Positions 1 to 11,235 of a stretch of 64,000 nt of DNA are shown here, in pieces. Origin of the DNA: Skeletonema tropicum (Eukaryota > Bacillariophyta > Thalassiosirophyceae > Thalassiosirales > Thalassiosiraceae); assembly GCA_037178625.1 (NCBI GenBank), contig CM074132.1, positions 310,001 through 374,000 on the forward strand, in the 5' to 3' direction. The notes beneath the pieces are model-generated. The model saw only the letters and a list, made by a program, of their open reading frames with translations. It did no database searches and was not told the origin of the DNA. Made by a program: the position numbers and the translations under genes. Position 1 is the first letter of the stretch. Every line of letters begins with the position of its first letter.

Positions 1-83
1 TTGAAGGCCGTTTTCATTGATGTAGTTATGAGCGGCTTTCTTGCTGATGCGAGTGCAGCGGAAGTGGTGATGGCCGTAGATCT
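1..83 (-). CDS. Possible partial exon at left edge
   Basis: On the minus strand a CAG acceptor-like site sits just right of position 83, followed by an open frame running off the window (reads EIYGHHHFRCTRISKKAAHN and onward). The plus strand is also open here for 28 codons, so the strand is not certain. I do not recognise the protein. The 84-378 stretch holds AT-rich DNA with a short CA repeat near 265-280 and nothing else I can support. Confidence 0.2.
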
Positions 84-378
84 CTGACAGTTATATTTTC
101 TTCGTGTTCATGCCTGAGGAAGAAGGAAGAATCGTGTTGCTGGTGTTGGCAACAAGTGACAAATAATATAAAGAGTCGATTGAGAGTGAAAGAATGTCAA
201 AACGCCACTTTTTCTTCGTATTACTTTTCATTTATATTATTTGTTTTCTTTATCAAAAGTTTTATACACACACACACACTAGGCGACAGCCCTACTTACA
301 ATTGAACAGGCATGCCGAGCTTGAATGAAGTGGCAATCTGGGACTGGGAGCACACAGTGCAAAGCCACTCTCACGGCA

Positions 379-864
379 TTACTTGCCCTCGCTGCTCTTC
401 GTCTCGTGACCATCTTCATCATCCGAAATGGATGTAATCTCCTCTTCAAACTGATAGAGTTCTGGAAGAATTAAGCTCGGATGGACCTCCCAAGATAGCC
501 TTGTTTTCCTTGAAGTTCCAGTTTCTTTCTGCTCTTTGATAGGCTGTGAGTTGTTTCCTCGTCGGCGTTTCGGGTCATCCTTGTTGACGTGATTGGATGT
601 GATGCTACTGAGACCTGCACTTCTCAATATGTCGTTGACTGCAGCCAAATCGTTCAACTCATCATCTTCCTCCTCGTCGGAACTGAGCAGAAGAGCCTTG
701 AATCGGAGGAGGTCGCTCGAATAGTATTCAAAGGCATCAAACTTGGATCCCTCCTAATCGACATCCTTCGGCATCAATGACGCATAAGAGCAGTTGTCCT
801 CCACTTTCGTAGGGACTATGATCGCATTTTTAGTAGCGCTATTGAAAGGCATAGGCATGGTCAT
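379..864 (-). pseudogene. Acidic low-complexity protein ORF interrupted by one in-frame TAG
   Basis: One minus-strand frame reads from an ATG at 864 (MTMPMPFNSATKNA...) to a stop at 379, broken only by a TAG at 756-754. Both sides look like coding sequence: the downstream part carries an acidic run (SSDEEEDDELNDL), a basic cluster (PKRRRG) and an acidic C-terminus. About 161 codons in total. No GT-AG intron fits around the stop, so it is a true interruption, a readthrough site or a sequence error. I do not recognise the family; it could also be the last exon of a longer gene. The 865-1269 stretch to its right has nothing I can support. Confidence 0.35.
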
Positions 865-1269
865 GGTTGTTGAAGGAAGGAGTGTTACTCTAGTAATTGA
901 ACTGACTATGATGTGTAGTGTAAATGTTGAAACATCAGTATCCCGCAAAGTTGGTATATAAGTACCTACAGTTGGTGGGAAAGAATGTAGAGGGCCCGAC
1001 GTGCGAAGCAGTCACAAAGGCCTACCTTGCTCTGTCTCATGCGAACTCAATTGCATTAAATGGTGAGAACTTTTTAATTATGTCGCGGTCAGACTATGCT
1101 ATTGCATGAAAATGTCCATTATTAAAACATAATGTGGTCTTCAAATCATGCATGGTTCGCAAGTCAAAATGGTGGTTCGCACCTTGAGGCCTCTGCTCGA
1201 GCTCCCTCTGCTCGAACTCTCACACTCCTAATGTAATAAAATGTAGGAGTACCTACCTACTTACTTACA

Positions 1270-1999
1270 AGGGACCTGCCGCGAACTAAACCCCCCTGGT
1301 CGGCTTAGACCCCCCTCCAAATCACAGCCTAGCCAAAATATTTAGACCCCCTCCTCCGGTTTCGACTAGTAGGTAACTTAGTAAGGCGATCACTAGGGAG
1401 TCAAATAAACGTTAATTTATGTCTTTACATCTACTTCTTGTGTGCAGAACAGATAGGAGCTCCGTGCTCTGCACAGCATGGCTTGCACATATTGGTGGTG
1501 CATTTTTTATTCCTATTCTTGGTCAAGCACGACATATTTTTCTTGACTATGCTTCTTGACAATCTTGTTACGTTTTCCCTTCTTGCACATGTATGTAAGG
1601 AAAGGGCTGTTATCCCAATCCGCCATCTGATCCATTTTCCCTTCTGAGATTCTGCAATACTACCGCCAACATCTTCTGGTGTTAAGTCACCAAACGTGAA
1701 AGGAAAACCAAGATCATATGCCTTGTATGCAACCCGAACACTTCCTCTTGTGATGCTACGGTATAGATTACTGTTTAATAAAACCCATCGCAGTCAAAAC
1801 GGATTGGAGGAAGGCGGGCAATCCAACGGATGCTTTCGCAAATGTCAACAAGATCCGTCCAGCCACTGCATCAACACACAACATCATGATGTCATAGGCA
1901 TCGTGGTGGTGGTGGGTCTCTTGGGTGAAAACTCAAGTTAGACCCCCCTAGAGAAGACTAGCCAAAATTTTTAGAGTCTAATTCGCGGCAGGTCCCTGT
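1270..1999. mobile_element. Terminal-inverted-repeat DNA transposon remnant (about 0.73 kb)
   Basis: The ends carry inverted copies of GGGACCTGCCGCGAA (near 1269-1284 and 1985-1999), extending imperfectly inward. Inside both ends there is also a TAGACCCCCCT-type motif. The interior holds a decayed minus-strand coding segment. No exact target duplication is visible. Superfamily not assigned. Confidence 0.6.
1431..1887 (-). pseudogene. Decayed transposase C-terminus with Cys/His cluster
   Basis: The minus strand reads MMLCVDAVAGRILLTFAKAS and so on, then needs one frame change near 1795, and continues in a single open frame to a stop at 1431. The C-terminus has clustered Cys/His residues (MCKPCCAEHGAPICSAH), like the metal-binding tails of some DDE transposases such as piggyBac. 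It lies inside the inverted-repeat element, which supports a transposase origin. The family name is inference; no catalytic DDE residues could be placed. Confidence 0.4.
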
Positions 2000-2079
2000 A
2001 CACTGTACACAGTTTCTTCGTCTCGTGCACGATGTCAAGTATGATACTGTCAAGCTCAATCCAGTATCAATAACCATGG

Positions 2080-2590
2080 TACTGGCGGGAACTAAATCGT
2101 ACCTCGACAAAAATGGTACCGTGGCTAAATCCCACACAAAACACTAACAAAACACAACAAACATGGTTCTACACCCTGATGTGTTGGTTCTGCGCCTCCA
2201 TGTCGCCCCCCCAACCCAACCCCCGAGCATAATATGATAGTAAAGACTAATAGCTTTCGATAGAACCACTGGTCAACGTTATATGTAGTATGCTCGCACA
2301 GCAGCAAAGTGTCTACGGTATGCAGGTAGGTATTAGGCATGCGTCATTCTAGATCGAAGTCGCAGTTATTGAGTTCAAATTTGTCGATTGGTGCTCCATA
2401 TCGACGAAATATAGTTTCTTATGCAACAAATAATGTATATATAATGTTTGGGATGTTATATAGCTTACTTTATGTATTTTTGTCGAGTATCATGGCCATT
2501 TTTATGACTCTTTTCATGTTGTTAGTGTTTTGTGCGTGAAAATTGCTAAATGGTACCGCGGCGACGGTACCATTTGGTTCCCGCCAGTAG
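2080..2590. mobile_element. MITE with TA-flanked inverted repeats
   Basis: Inverted ends read TACTGGCGGGAAC at 2080 and GTTCCCGCCAGTA up to 2590, with further pairing through GGTACC-containing sequence and the AACACTAACAA motif. If the outer TA is the target duplication, this fits a Tc1/mariner-type MITE. No transposase is visible inside. Confidence 0.6.
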
Positions 2591-2803
2591 CATGCTGTCA
2601 AAATCACACTTTTCAGGACGAAAGAAGAGAAAAGAGATAAGAAAAGAGAACGTTCTTGTACAGAGTGGGCGTCAATCAGCCCAAAAATTAGAGAAAGCCC
2701 ACCCACAAAAGCCCCAAGATGAAGTTTAAGACCATAACCATGATGCTGAAAAAATACCACCTCTCTCTCACTATTGCAGACCTCATCATCGTTTAAAGTA
2801 ACA

Positions 2804-4024
2804 ATGGATCCCTTAACTAGCCATGCTTCCTCCAGTAAAGAGGCCGAGTCTGACGAGTCGGTCTCTGCAGCGCCAGCAGCTACCCTAGAAACAATGAAAG
2901 TGACCACATCTTCTGAACAACAACAACAGGAGCATGTGACTTCCAAACGAAAAAGTGCCACTGCACCAGAACCGAAAGATGCTCATGGTGGTAGTGAACA
3001 AAGCACGGAGATAGCAAAGGAGGCGAAGCGATCAAAGTTGATGGTGGAGTCATCTCCGCTGCAAGCGCTAGTGCCAACTGTCAGCGGCAGCATTGAAGAA
3101 GTGCCATCTCCTCAGCATCAGCAGCTTAGCCAGCCTGTAGGTCAAACTGGTAAGGAAGATGGAACAGCAGTAGCTGCGCAAAAGGATGACCAACAAGAAT
3201 CAAGCACCACTCAGAAGGTAAAAGATGCCTATGATCATTATGTAACGAAACTTGAAGCAGCTGGCGGCAGTATTGAGAAGGAGATGAGAAAACAGACAGA
3301 CTTGCTGTACGTTGTCACATCAATCAGTAGGCGAGAAGGGGATCCTTTTGGCCCATGTTTGCATGGCATTTACACCTCGTGCCAAAAAGCTAAAGAGGCT
3401 GCTCGGAAGACCTTTGAGAAAGTGTCGGATAGTTATCGCAATGGAAACTTTGTCCCTCATGAGAAAAGGATTGCAACGTGTGACATGACCAACTATCTAA
3501 TCCCTGGCGTGGAAGGAGCGATTCGTCCATTGTTTGAAGTTTTCAGGCCTGACGATGACTCTCCCGAAGATTGTACAGGTGTAGCAATCAATGCTGTCTA
3601 TATCGACCGTGATGATGTAGAGCAAAGCCTCCCGTATATTCAAGATAGTTCATCTGATTGGATAAAATCTGCACTTGAAGCTGTCCCAGTACTTGAGAAC
3701 AGCAAAACTGGTACTGTTGAAAAGAACTTGAAGGTACAAGCACTCTTCAGTTACAAGGCCTGTGGTAGTGGTGATGAAAAGGATGCCGCTTTAGTTGGCA
3801 TATACAAAGATAAGGATGATACATTGGAACGAGCCCGATACTGTGTGCAAGAATTCATCACTGATGAAATTGTTGATGACGACCTTGTCCAATCTAATTT
3901 CGATGTAACTAATGGGGAGATGGTTGTTGTTCATGATGCGATATCAGTGTCTGTTGAGACTGTTATATTGGATGACGAGGACAGTGATAAATATGGTGAT
4001 GAGATTGAATTTAGTATTCTGTAA
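2804..4024 (+). CDS. Hypothetical protein with disordered N-terminus and two similar C-terminal modules
   Basis: A 406-residue single-exon ORF. I chose the ATG at 2804 (MDPLTSHASSS) over an upstream non-ATG extension because a polypyrimidine tract plus CAG at 2779 looks like the end of a 5' UTR intron. Residues 1-140 are low-complexity (Ser, Glu, Gln runs; basic patch KRSK near 75). Two related modules follow, near 165-205 and 305-350, each with a hydrophobic strand, a charged loop, a GIY motif and an amphipathic helix (HGIYTSCQKAKEAARKTF and VGIYKDKDDTLERARYCV). The C-terminus is acidic. No signal peptide or membrane segment. Function unknown; likely nuclear or cytosolic by composition only. 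Confidence 0.7.
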   Translation: MDPLTSHASSSKEAESDESVSAAPAATLETMKVTTSSEQQQQEHVTSKRKSATAPEPKDAHGGSEQSTEIAKEAKRSKLMVESSPLQALVPTVSGSIEEVPSPQHQQLSQPVGQTGKEDGTAVAAQKDDQQESSTTQKVKDAYDHYVTKLEAAGGSIEKEMRKQTDLLYVVTSISRREGDPFGPCLHGIYTSCQKAKEAARKTFEKVSDSYRNGNFVPHEKRIATCDMTNYLIPGVEGAIRPLFEVFRPDDDSPEDCTGVAINAVYIDRDDVEQSLPYIQDSSSDWIKSALEAVPVLENSKTGTVEKNLKVQALFSYKACGSGDEKDAALVGIYKDKDDTLERARYCVQEFITDEIVDDDLVQSNFDVTNGEMVVVHDAISVSVETVILDDEDSDKYGDEIEFSIL

Positions 4025-4213
4025 AGTTGTAGTAAGAAGTGAGCCTGCTTGGATCTGAATCATCGAGCAAAGTAAGACGCAGTTGGCACAGCTTTTCAGT
4101 ATCATAATAATGTAAGCCGCTTATCCGACTAGCTGTAGAGACAGTTTCTCGCAGGTATTCATGTATTTTATGACGCAAAATTCAACAGACTGATACTGAC
4201 CATGCATCATTTT

Positions 4214-7200
4214 TCAATATGTATGCAGCATGACGCCTGATCCTACTAATGCAACAAACCACAACACAACAGCTGCAACCGCGGCGTATCCATTTTCATT
4301 TAGAGTGCATGTTGCATCGACTGTACGGCCATCTACATGTACAAGATGACCACACAGGACACCTCTCAAAAACAAAAATTGAAGCCCTCCGAATAAGCAA
4401 CTGATGAAGATCATAACGATAAGAGCTACACACGATTGTTTCTTTAACTTCATTGATGTTGAGAACAACACCAGACCGATTCCAATGAAGCCAATAACGT
4501 TCGCCAAAGAAGCAGAGGCCATAGCAGCCTTCATGTTAGCATCAAAGTCGAACAAACTATCTGGGTACGGTTGGCAGTAATCAGATTCCTGCATATCTTC
4601 AGGGTTTTCGAAGTCGCAGATATCTGGGTTGATGCACTCACGTAGATTGTAAGCCCTTGAGTAGATCAGATCGACCACGAGGATGATAAAGAATTTGCTG
4701 TTAGATGTGATCATAGAGAAACAGTGAGCATTAAGAAACGATTTTGAATGGTTAGGTTCACTCACCACATACCAGCGCTCATGCCATAACCCGGTGATAT
4801 TGTGCCATTTGTTGTGATGAGAGTTGTTCGATGCACAAATTTGCAGCCTTGGCTAGACCAGAGATTTGTTATCCATGCAGCGAACATAAATACCAAAACT
4901 AAGAACGAGATTTTCCCATGAGGGTTAGAGAAGCAAACAAACACTCGCACTTCCTCCTCCTCCTCTTCGTCATTCTCTGTCATGTTTTGTTGCGCTATAA
5001 CTTCATGCGCTTCGTCCAGAGTCAGGTTCTTAAGAATTTGAACTAAAGGAGGGACAGAATGATCAGAGAGCATTTTGCCCGACAGCACGACCTGGTTGAA
5101 TTCGTAGGGACTCGCCCAGTAAGGAACATACTTCGTCTCATCTCCTGTTGTGTCTACAAGGTGGATGATTTTACCCGCGATGTACAACTTGGCACTCTCT
5201 CTGTTCTTTTCTACTCTTTCATTTCGGAAAACTCGCAATTTCTCTGAAAACGACGTGTCTCTGTCAATCTCAGCCTTCCGGCAAAGAATTTTAGCATTCC
5301 GTGAAACAAGATGAGAGTCAGGACAAGGAGCCCGAACGTCGTAGAAGGCTTTGATTTTCGGCACTTTGATTTGTGCTGTCACATCGAAGAACTCGTCTCT
5401 AAGCGACTCGAGGTTGGGTTGTGTGAGCCGAGGCACTACATCATCACCACGAACGATGGATGTAATCCACTCCTTTGACTTGCTACAGAGATCGTCGTCA
5501 AAAATACATCCCGGCGGTTCATAGGCATAGCACTTCAGGCCAGGAAAGGAAGGCCGCAACAAGAGCGACAGCACTTGAGCACAGCCTCCTCCCAGAGAAT
5601 GCCCCACTACCACCAAATTATGATCTTTGTGTGGACTGTCCTCAGCATACAGTCGCTTTAGTATGCGATACTTTTTCAGATCATTGTATAGCCACTTTGC
5701 CCTGGTTAAAACTCCTTTATGACAGAGACGACCGTTTCCATCGAAACCACAGATATCTCCAACCTTATCAAGCGGCGAGGGAACGTATTGGAGGTCGATT
5801 ACCCAGTCTTCCATTGAGATAGTCCCACGAATGGTTATGACGACTGTCTCCTTCATCTCATCAACCAGCACTGCATACGGCGTTGACACTATAAATGAAA
5901 GAGGAGTTAGATAGACTGCAAAGAAATGAGAGCGTTACAAGTAGCCATGCACTCATTATGTACTCACCAAGCCCACTGTGAAAACTGGCATACACTAAAA
6001 CACTTTCGTCCAACCCAATAGATGTCAACGAAAATTTCTCACGGATCAAATCCCAAGTTGTATCACTTGAAAGAAGAAATCTCGTTTCCTCCTTGCCCAT
6101 GGCAAAATGCTCAATTGCAACCAAGCGGAAGTGCCAATACACATATTCTGCGTAGACGGAATAGTGAGTTGCCTCTTTCAACACATCCACATCTTCTTTG
6201 TTGTCCGGAGAGAGGACATCCTTCTCGACTACAACATAATCTTTCCCTTGCTCACTAGTTTGCAATGTAAGCACTGATCGTCTCCTCCCTCCCTTCTTGA
6301 GGGTGCTTCTGAAATCCCTCTTTGCTGCTTCTTCAATCTCACCTTTTGCCTTTGGTGCCTCCACAATGCTGTCTTTGTTCTCATCATTGTCCTTCTTCTC
6401 TCGTTCAGACTTCTTTTGGTTGGAGGAGTGCTGTAAACGTTGAATAGCCAACAATCTCCTTTCTGCCTGAACACGTGCCAACAACTTTGCACCAATATAC
6501 ATCTGAAGAGTTGCATCAAAGAATAAAGCGTGAGTATATATATATATTTGAACAAACCGACAATTACAACACTCGATTCAGTACAAACTAAACTGAGCAG
6601 CAGCAACAACAACAACAACAACAACAACCATCTTACATCCGACAAAACAATATCCAACTTGGTATCATTATTCGCAAACCCCATCAAATTCGTCGCAAAA
6701 TCTTTCAACTCTCCCTTATTCTTCAATTCCTTCCCACCCAAATTGGGATTATTCAACAATACCGAAATACACTTCATACATCCCCCTAAACAAAGTTCTA
6801 ATCGTTCCCCCCGCTTTTGTGCCGAGTATCGTTCTCTTGCGATGAGTCCTCGTGTGAACTTGACGATTTTGTTGGTGATCATCATTGGGAATACTAGTAG
6901 CTCTAGGGCGTAGGTTACCAATAGGATTGAGAATAGGACAAAGGCTGGAGTAGAATCTGGATCATAGAGTAATGTCACATCATCTCCACATCCATAGTTG
7001 TTGGCACGACTCTTGGCTGTTTTATATATACCTCCGATAACTAATCCAACGGGGAAGAGGATGGTGAAACACATTTTGAATAGAATGAGTGGACGTAGAA
7101 TTTTATCCCTTCGTTTGGTTTGAGTTGGAGTTCCTGTGATGTTTGAGAAGTCATCATGTATATACAATTGAACATTATTTAGAAGAGCGCATATTATTAT

Positions 7201-7726
7201 ACAATGCAACGAAAGGATGACGAATAATGGAACAATAACTGGAACAAACTACCATTCCTATATACATCCCAGCACACAACACAACAAACGCGAACAACTT
7301 ACCAACCGAAGCAGCACTCCAAACAGCAAACATCCAAGCAATATCCACCACCATATAAACTGCCGCAAATCCAGTAAAGAGATATTGGGTGGTAGGACGA
7401 GTTACTTTTTGTCGATCTTCGTAGCTGAGTGAGATGAATTCATTTTCGGATTCAAGTTGGTATTGGGGACTGTTTTGAATAATATAATGTTAGTGTGTAT
7501 TATAGTTTGTTAGTTGTGATGGAAAGTTTTACACACTTTGATTGATGGAGATATTTTATTGGGACTTACCACCATCGACCGTAGCCATCGTAGAATAGAT
7601 CATTACCCTTGAATCTATTTACTAGAGTGATGATTGTCAAGGGGATGAGGCAGCTGAGTTATGAACAAAATTGACGGAAGAGAGAACAAGGACATACGAA
7701 ATGTTGTGAGAGAATACATCATACAT
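4214..7726 (-). CDS. sn-1 diacylglycerol lipase-like membrane protein with extra C-terminal tetraspan module
   Basis: Seven exons: 7726-7698, 7653-7570, 7469-7303, 7133-6637, 6502-5968, 5888-4766, 4697-4214. All introns are GT-AG and the frame closes at 972 residues. An N-terminal block of about four membrane helices leads into a lipase class 3 domain. The nucleophile is in GHSLGGG (Ser near 535), the Asp in VRGDDVVPRL (near 586) and the His in KMLSDHSVPP (near 714); the oxyanion strand reads VITIRGT. The LDIVLSD to LLARVQ junction resembles the helix before the catalytic core of animal DAGL. The family cleaves diacylglycerol to monoacylglycerol at membranes. Unusually, about 200 residues after the lipase form four hydrophobic segments with a Cys-rich loop (INPDICDFENPEDM). 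The 5' end is uncertain because the first exon is very short. Confidence 0.8.
6503..6636 (-). other. Intron with CAA/TTG microsatellite in the lipase gene
   Basis: GT-AG intron (GTAAGATGG to CTCTTCAG on the minus strand). On the plus strand it holds a run of about eight CAA units (near 6604-6628) and a short TA repeat. Removing it joins SD to MYIGAKLLARVQ in frame. Confidence 0.75.
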
Positions 7727-8434
7727 AGTAAAGTTTTTGGCGCAGGTTGGGCCACTATTCGAACACCCATTGTAATATATTACCCGCCTGAACTTTCAAG
7801 GCAGACAGTATATATAGCAGGCTCATCTCAACTGTAGCCGCCATCTCTCTCCAAAGCAGCGTTCTGCCTGCTTTAAATTTTGTGCACACCGAGATTTGGA
7901 AACGCCATGAGGTTTTTTGGATGGACACTTACATTAGCTGGATGAACCGATAAGTCCCGAGAACAAGACAGATTATTTGCAAGTCATCGCCTGCAAAGGG
8001 GCGGGTGGTGAAGCTGCGAAAGATGGTGAGGGCTGGCATGGCTGCAGGCTGTTCTTCATGGATGGATGTACTTGCTACTTGCTTTGGAAACGGAGCAGAT
8101 TTTTGCACTCGGAGAATTTGAGATTATTTTTGAGAAGGCAAAAAAGCGCAAATCCGATTCTATTTGGGGGGCAGAAACCAACCTTTGGATCCTACTTAGC
8201 CCCCTTTCTTTGCCAAATACTCAGTGATTTCATGATAAGATCCATACTGATGAATCGAACGCATGCCCTTTGGCTTTCTTTTTACCCCCCGATTACAGAA
8301 AGATACTCTTCCTCACCCTCCTTCCCACTTCCCATGGAGGGCCAAAGCACAGCACACACATCATAGTTACTGCTCATGCTTCCATCACGGAGCAGCCGGT
8401 GCATTATTAGCTTAGCGAAGAGCAAAGATCAACC
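7727..8434. other. Intergenic region between divergent genes
   Basis: Separates the minus-strand lipase from the plus-strand tail-anchored protein gene, so it should hold both promoters. A 129-codon plus ORF (7977-8366) has no recognisable features and I do not call it a gene. No repeat seen. Confidence 0.4.
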
Positions 8435-9025
8435 ATGATGTCAACAGCGGAAGCGGAAGAAGCAGCAACTTCAGCGGCAGCATCGCCGAATGAAGAGGAA
8501 GGAACACGAAACGACGACTCATCCACCACATTTCTCGAAGCCGTCATGACACAGCAGCAAGTAGTTGAGGAAGCACCCGATATCGAAAGTCAACAACCAC
8601 CACCACCACTTCCCGCAACCAATCACACCATTGGGATACTCGCCTCTCAAAATAATCCTAATAAAAAAAAGCATGGACAAGATGACGACGATGATGATGG
8701 GAACAGCAGTACCGATTCAGTATTTTCATTTGACTCGTATGAAATAAAAGGCATCCCTCCCAAATTCAACACTACTTCCACAATAACAGCTGGAGGAGGA
8801 GGGACAGGGACATCATCCTCCACCACAGTCCCATTTCCATCAGTCATCGCCTCATCAATCGAACATCATACATCCACTGCGCATAATGCGTGTCCGTGCC
8901 AATGTCTATTCTTTACGGTGAAGGAGAGTATATGTTTGGTTGTGAGTGCGTTGGGGTGTGCGGTATTTTTGGCTGGGTTGATTGTATTGTGTTTGTATTT
9001 GGAGGGGACTTTGTTTGAGAAGTAG
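8435..9025 (+). CDS. Hypothetical tail-anchored membrane protein
   Basis: A 196-residue ORF from tandem ATGs (MMSTAEAEE). Residues 1-150 are hydrophilic and low-complexity: acidic start, PPPP, a run of six Asp near 86-91, Gly and Ser/Thr runs. A Cys-rich CPCQC motif comes just before one strong hydrophobic helix (ICLVVSALGCAVFLAGLIVL), which ends four residues before the hydrophilic tail LEGTLFEK. This suggests a cytosolic domain anchored by its C-terminus. No homologue recognised. Supported by length, clear stop and position after a divergent promoter region. Confidence 0.55.
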   Translation: MMSTAEAEEAATSAAASPNEEEGTRNDDSSTTFLEAVMTQQQVVEEAPDIESQQPPPPLPATNHTIGILASQNNPNKKKHGQDDDDDDGNSSTDSVFSFDSYEIKGIPPKFNTTSTITAGGGGTGTSSSTTVPFPSVIASSIEHHTSTAHNACPCQCLFFTVKESICLVVSALGCAVFLAGLIVLCLYLEGTLFEK

Positions 9026-9283
9026 TAAGGGAGCTGATTAATATATTAAGTGTGTAGTTGGGGAGTTTGGTCTCTTTGCTATGCTCTGGGGGGATTGGTG
9101 GTTGATATTATTGTATGAGTAGCGTAAATAAGGTTTAAAGTTGAATGGTGCGAATAGATGGTGCACCGATAGACATCACATTTTAGAATAAAATGTTTAT
9201 AAATTCTATCCTTATCGACTTGATGGCTCCAAGAGACGCTGGAGCAGTAAGTATACAACGGTCTCAAAGAGCACTCTAGTTGG
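9026..9283. other. Left border of segmental duplication copy 1
   Basis: About 40 bp near 9198-9238 (reading TATCCTTATCGACTTGATGG) recurs at 29053-29093. The CAAAGAGCACTCTAG at 9265-9279 recurs at 31361-31375. Between these two anchors copy 2 holds the whole phosphodiesterase-type gene; copy 1 holds almost nothing. No gene seen here. Confidence 0.5.
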
Positions 9284-10864
9284 ATAGGTTGGAGCTAGTC
9301 GCTAGTCGACTAGCTACAAAACGTACTGATTCCCATGTAGATTTCTACACAGCTAGTCACAAGCTAGTCACGGTGCTAATAATCCAATTTAGATGTCGTT
9401 CCGATTTCTTAACGGAGGAACCCAATATGTATCACAAGATTGTCAATACCACAACAAAATTGCCCACAACATGGCCACCATGGCATTCCGCTCCCTACGG
9501 GCGCTTCTATTGCATCGACAAAGCTGTTTGAACAATGTTATCGACTCATTACGTCGATACAGTCATGGTTGATAACATGGGTCATTATTTTAGCATCTGC
9601 ATAGTGTACAATCATTAATAATTGCAAATTCTGTGTACCAATTATCATCGATGGACCGATGAATCGTCAAAGATTAATGATATTGAGATAAAAGTCATCG
9701 TCCTGTTGCATACGAAGGTATAGGATTATTGCATCTTGTTTTCTACTGCTGTTTGGGTCGATGCGGCGGTGCAATATGTTGCTTTATATTGTTGTGTGGT
9801 TTAATGTTCGGAAGCACTGATGTGAAGAACTTGTGTTCCATCACTCAACGTAAGTCGAATCAAGACACTCTCTCTTGCATGAAGTCAACAGCAACCCCCC
9901 ACGCGGACACCGCTTATTGAATCGTAATGACACGATATTGTGCCGAGTTTATAAGTGAATAGACATTCCATTGCCATGACACACGAAGGATAAGGCCGAT
10001 CTTTTGAGAACCACCAAAGCGAAGTTTCCGTACTAACGAAGGCCTACGATCATAGACGGCTCATCCTCAGCGGCGATTATTGCCTCATCCTATTATGAAC
10101 TTTAAGAATGTTGCCTATGCATGCCATTTTCATTCATTATACTCATTTGATGCAGTAAAGACCGTCATAGGTGAGAGAGTCGATGTTGTGTCATGACAAC
10201 ACAACATATAAAAAGGCAGCATTGGCGGACACAATCGCAATATATACGCACTTCCGCCTCACCAACCGATCATACCAATCATGATAGACGTGCGGAGTAA
10301 TAATTATCGCTGAATTGCCTCTCCCAATCAATTGTTGTTGTGATAACACGTGCCGACTATCTCGGCCCATCTGGTGGGCGGCCGACTAGCTACATGAAAA
10401 ACAGTACTATTTGATCGATACGACCGCTTCGACCGCACTTCCACTGCACAGACGTTCTCATATGAACCAATGGAAGTCGACGATACGATATTACGGGGAT
10501 AGCTTCCGGCATTACAATGGAAAGGGGAGCAAATTGGTCGCCATGGTTGGGATGTCATTGGTTTTTGGAAGTCGAAGTTCTAGTTTTTTGAATTCCTACC
10601 GTAGAGTTTTGGTACATATTTCTACGGCAAAATTAAATCCACACAAGACTCAAGGGCATCATAGTGCCCTCTTGAAAGGCACCTTTCAACCAATATCAAT
10701 GCAAACCCTGGATGGGCGGCCTGCCCAGACTATTGTCGAAGGGGTCGGTGTCCTCTATTAGGACATTCTGACGGGTCTTGTGCACAATAGGCAGGGTCGT
10801 GTAAGGGCCCTTTTCTGCTAGTCACCTTGCTAGTCACATAGGCCCGTGACTAGCTCCAACCTAT
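9284..10864. mobile_element. Non-autonomous DNA transposon with subterminal GACTAGC repeats
   Basis: Inverted ends ATAGGTTGGAGCTAGTC (9284-9300) and its reverse complement (10848-10864). Multiple GCTAGTC/GACTAGC copies sit near both ends (9294-9315, 9350-9370, 10384, 10817-10852). The paralogous block near 31376 lacks the whole 1.6 kb, giving an empty-site comparison. Interior ORFs (for example 10411-10761) match nothing I know. No exact target duplication. Confidence 0.65.
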
Positions 10865-10865
10865 A

Positions 10866-11235
10866 ACCACTAGAGAAAATAATCATTTCGGATCGACCGC
10901 CTCAAGGGCGGCAGATAGATACGGGGCGACTTTTTGAGTGGTGTTCCTTCAGGATGGAATGCATGTGTCAGCCAATATGTACAAGCCAAAAGAACGCTTC
11001 GCTTCAACCAAAGAGCTCAAATGTAGCAAGAAGAGAATGAAGGATGATGCAGCAAACATAACAAGTCATTAGCTAATGATATTCTCAGAACTATTAACTC
11101 TTATCTTCTTTTACAGCTTTACAATTGACTTATCTAATAATAATACCGCCAGGTGCCTTACTCCCTAACGGCACTGGTACACATAATGGAACAAGATTGC
11201 ATGATAGCTTCTGCTCTATCAGGATCCTCATGGAG
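10866..11235. other. Non-coding part of duplication copy 1
   Basis: Aligns by eye with 31380-31718 in copy 2 (shared stretches such as GCAAGAAGAGAATGAAGGAT and CCGCCAGGTGCCTTACTCCC). Likely 3' flank of the lectin-type gene copy to its right. No gene called. Confidence 0.45.

Noticed and set aside
2125..2539. Two ORFs between 2125 and 2539
   Set aside because: They lie wholly inside the MITE, one on each strand, and resemble no protein family.
2774..2803. Upstream extension of the 2804 gene
   Set aside because: It lacks an ATG and begins at a probable 3' splice site.
4698..4768. Separate small gene beginning at the lipase's last intron
   Set aside because: The intron GTGAGTGAAC...CTAACAG closes the frame exactly between the lipase exon and the tetraspan exon.
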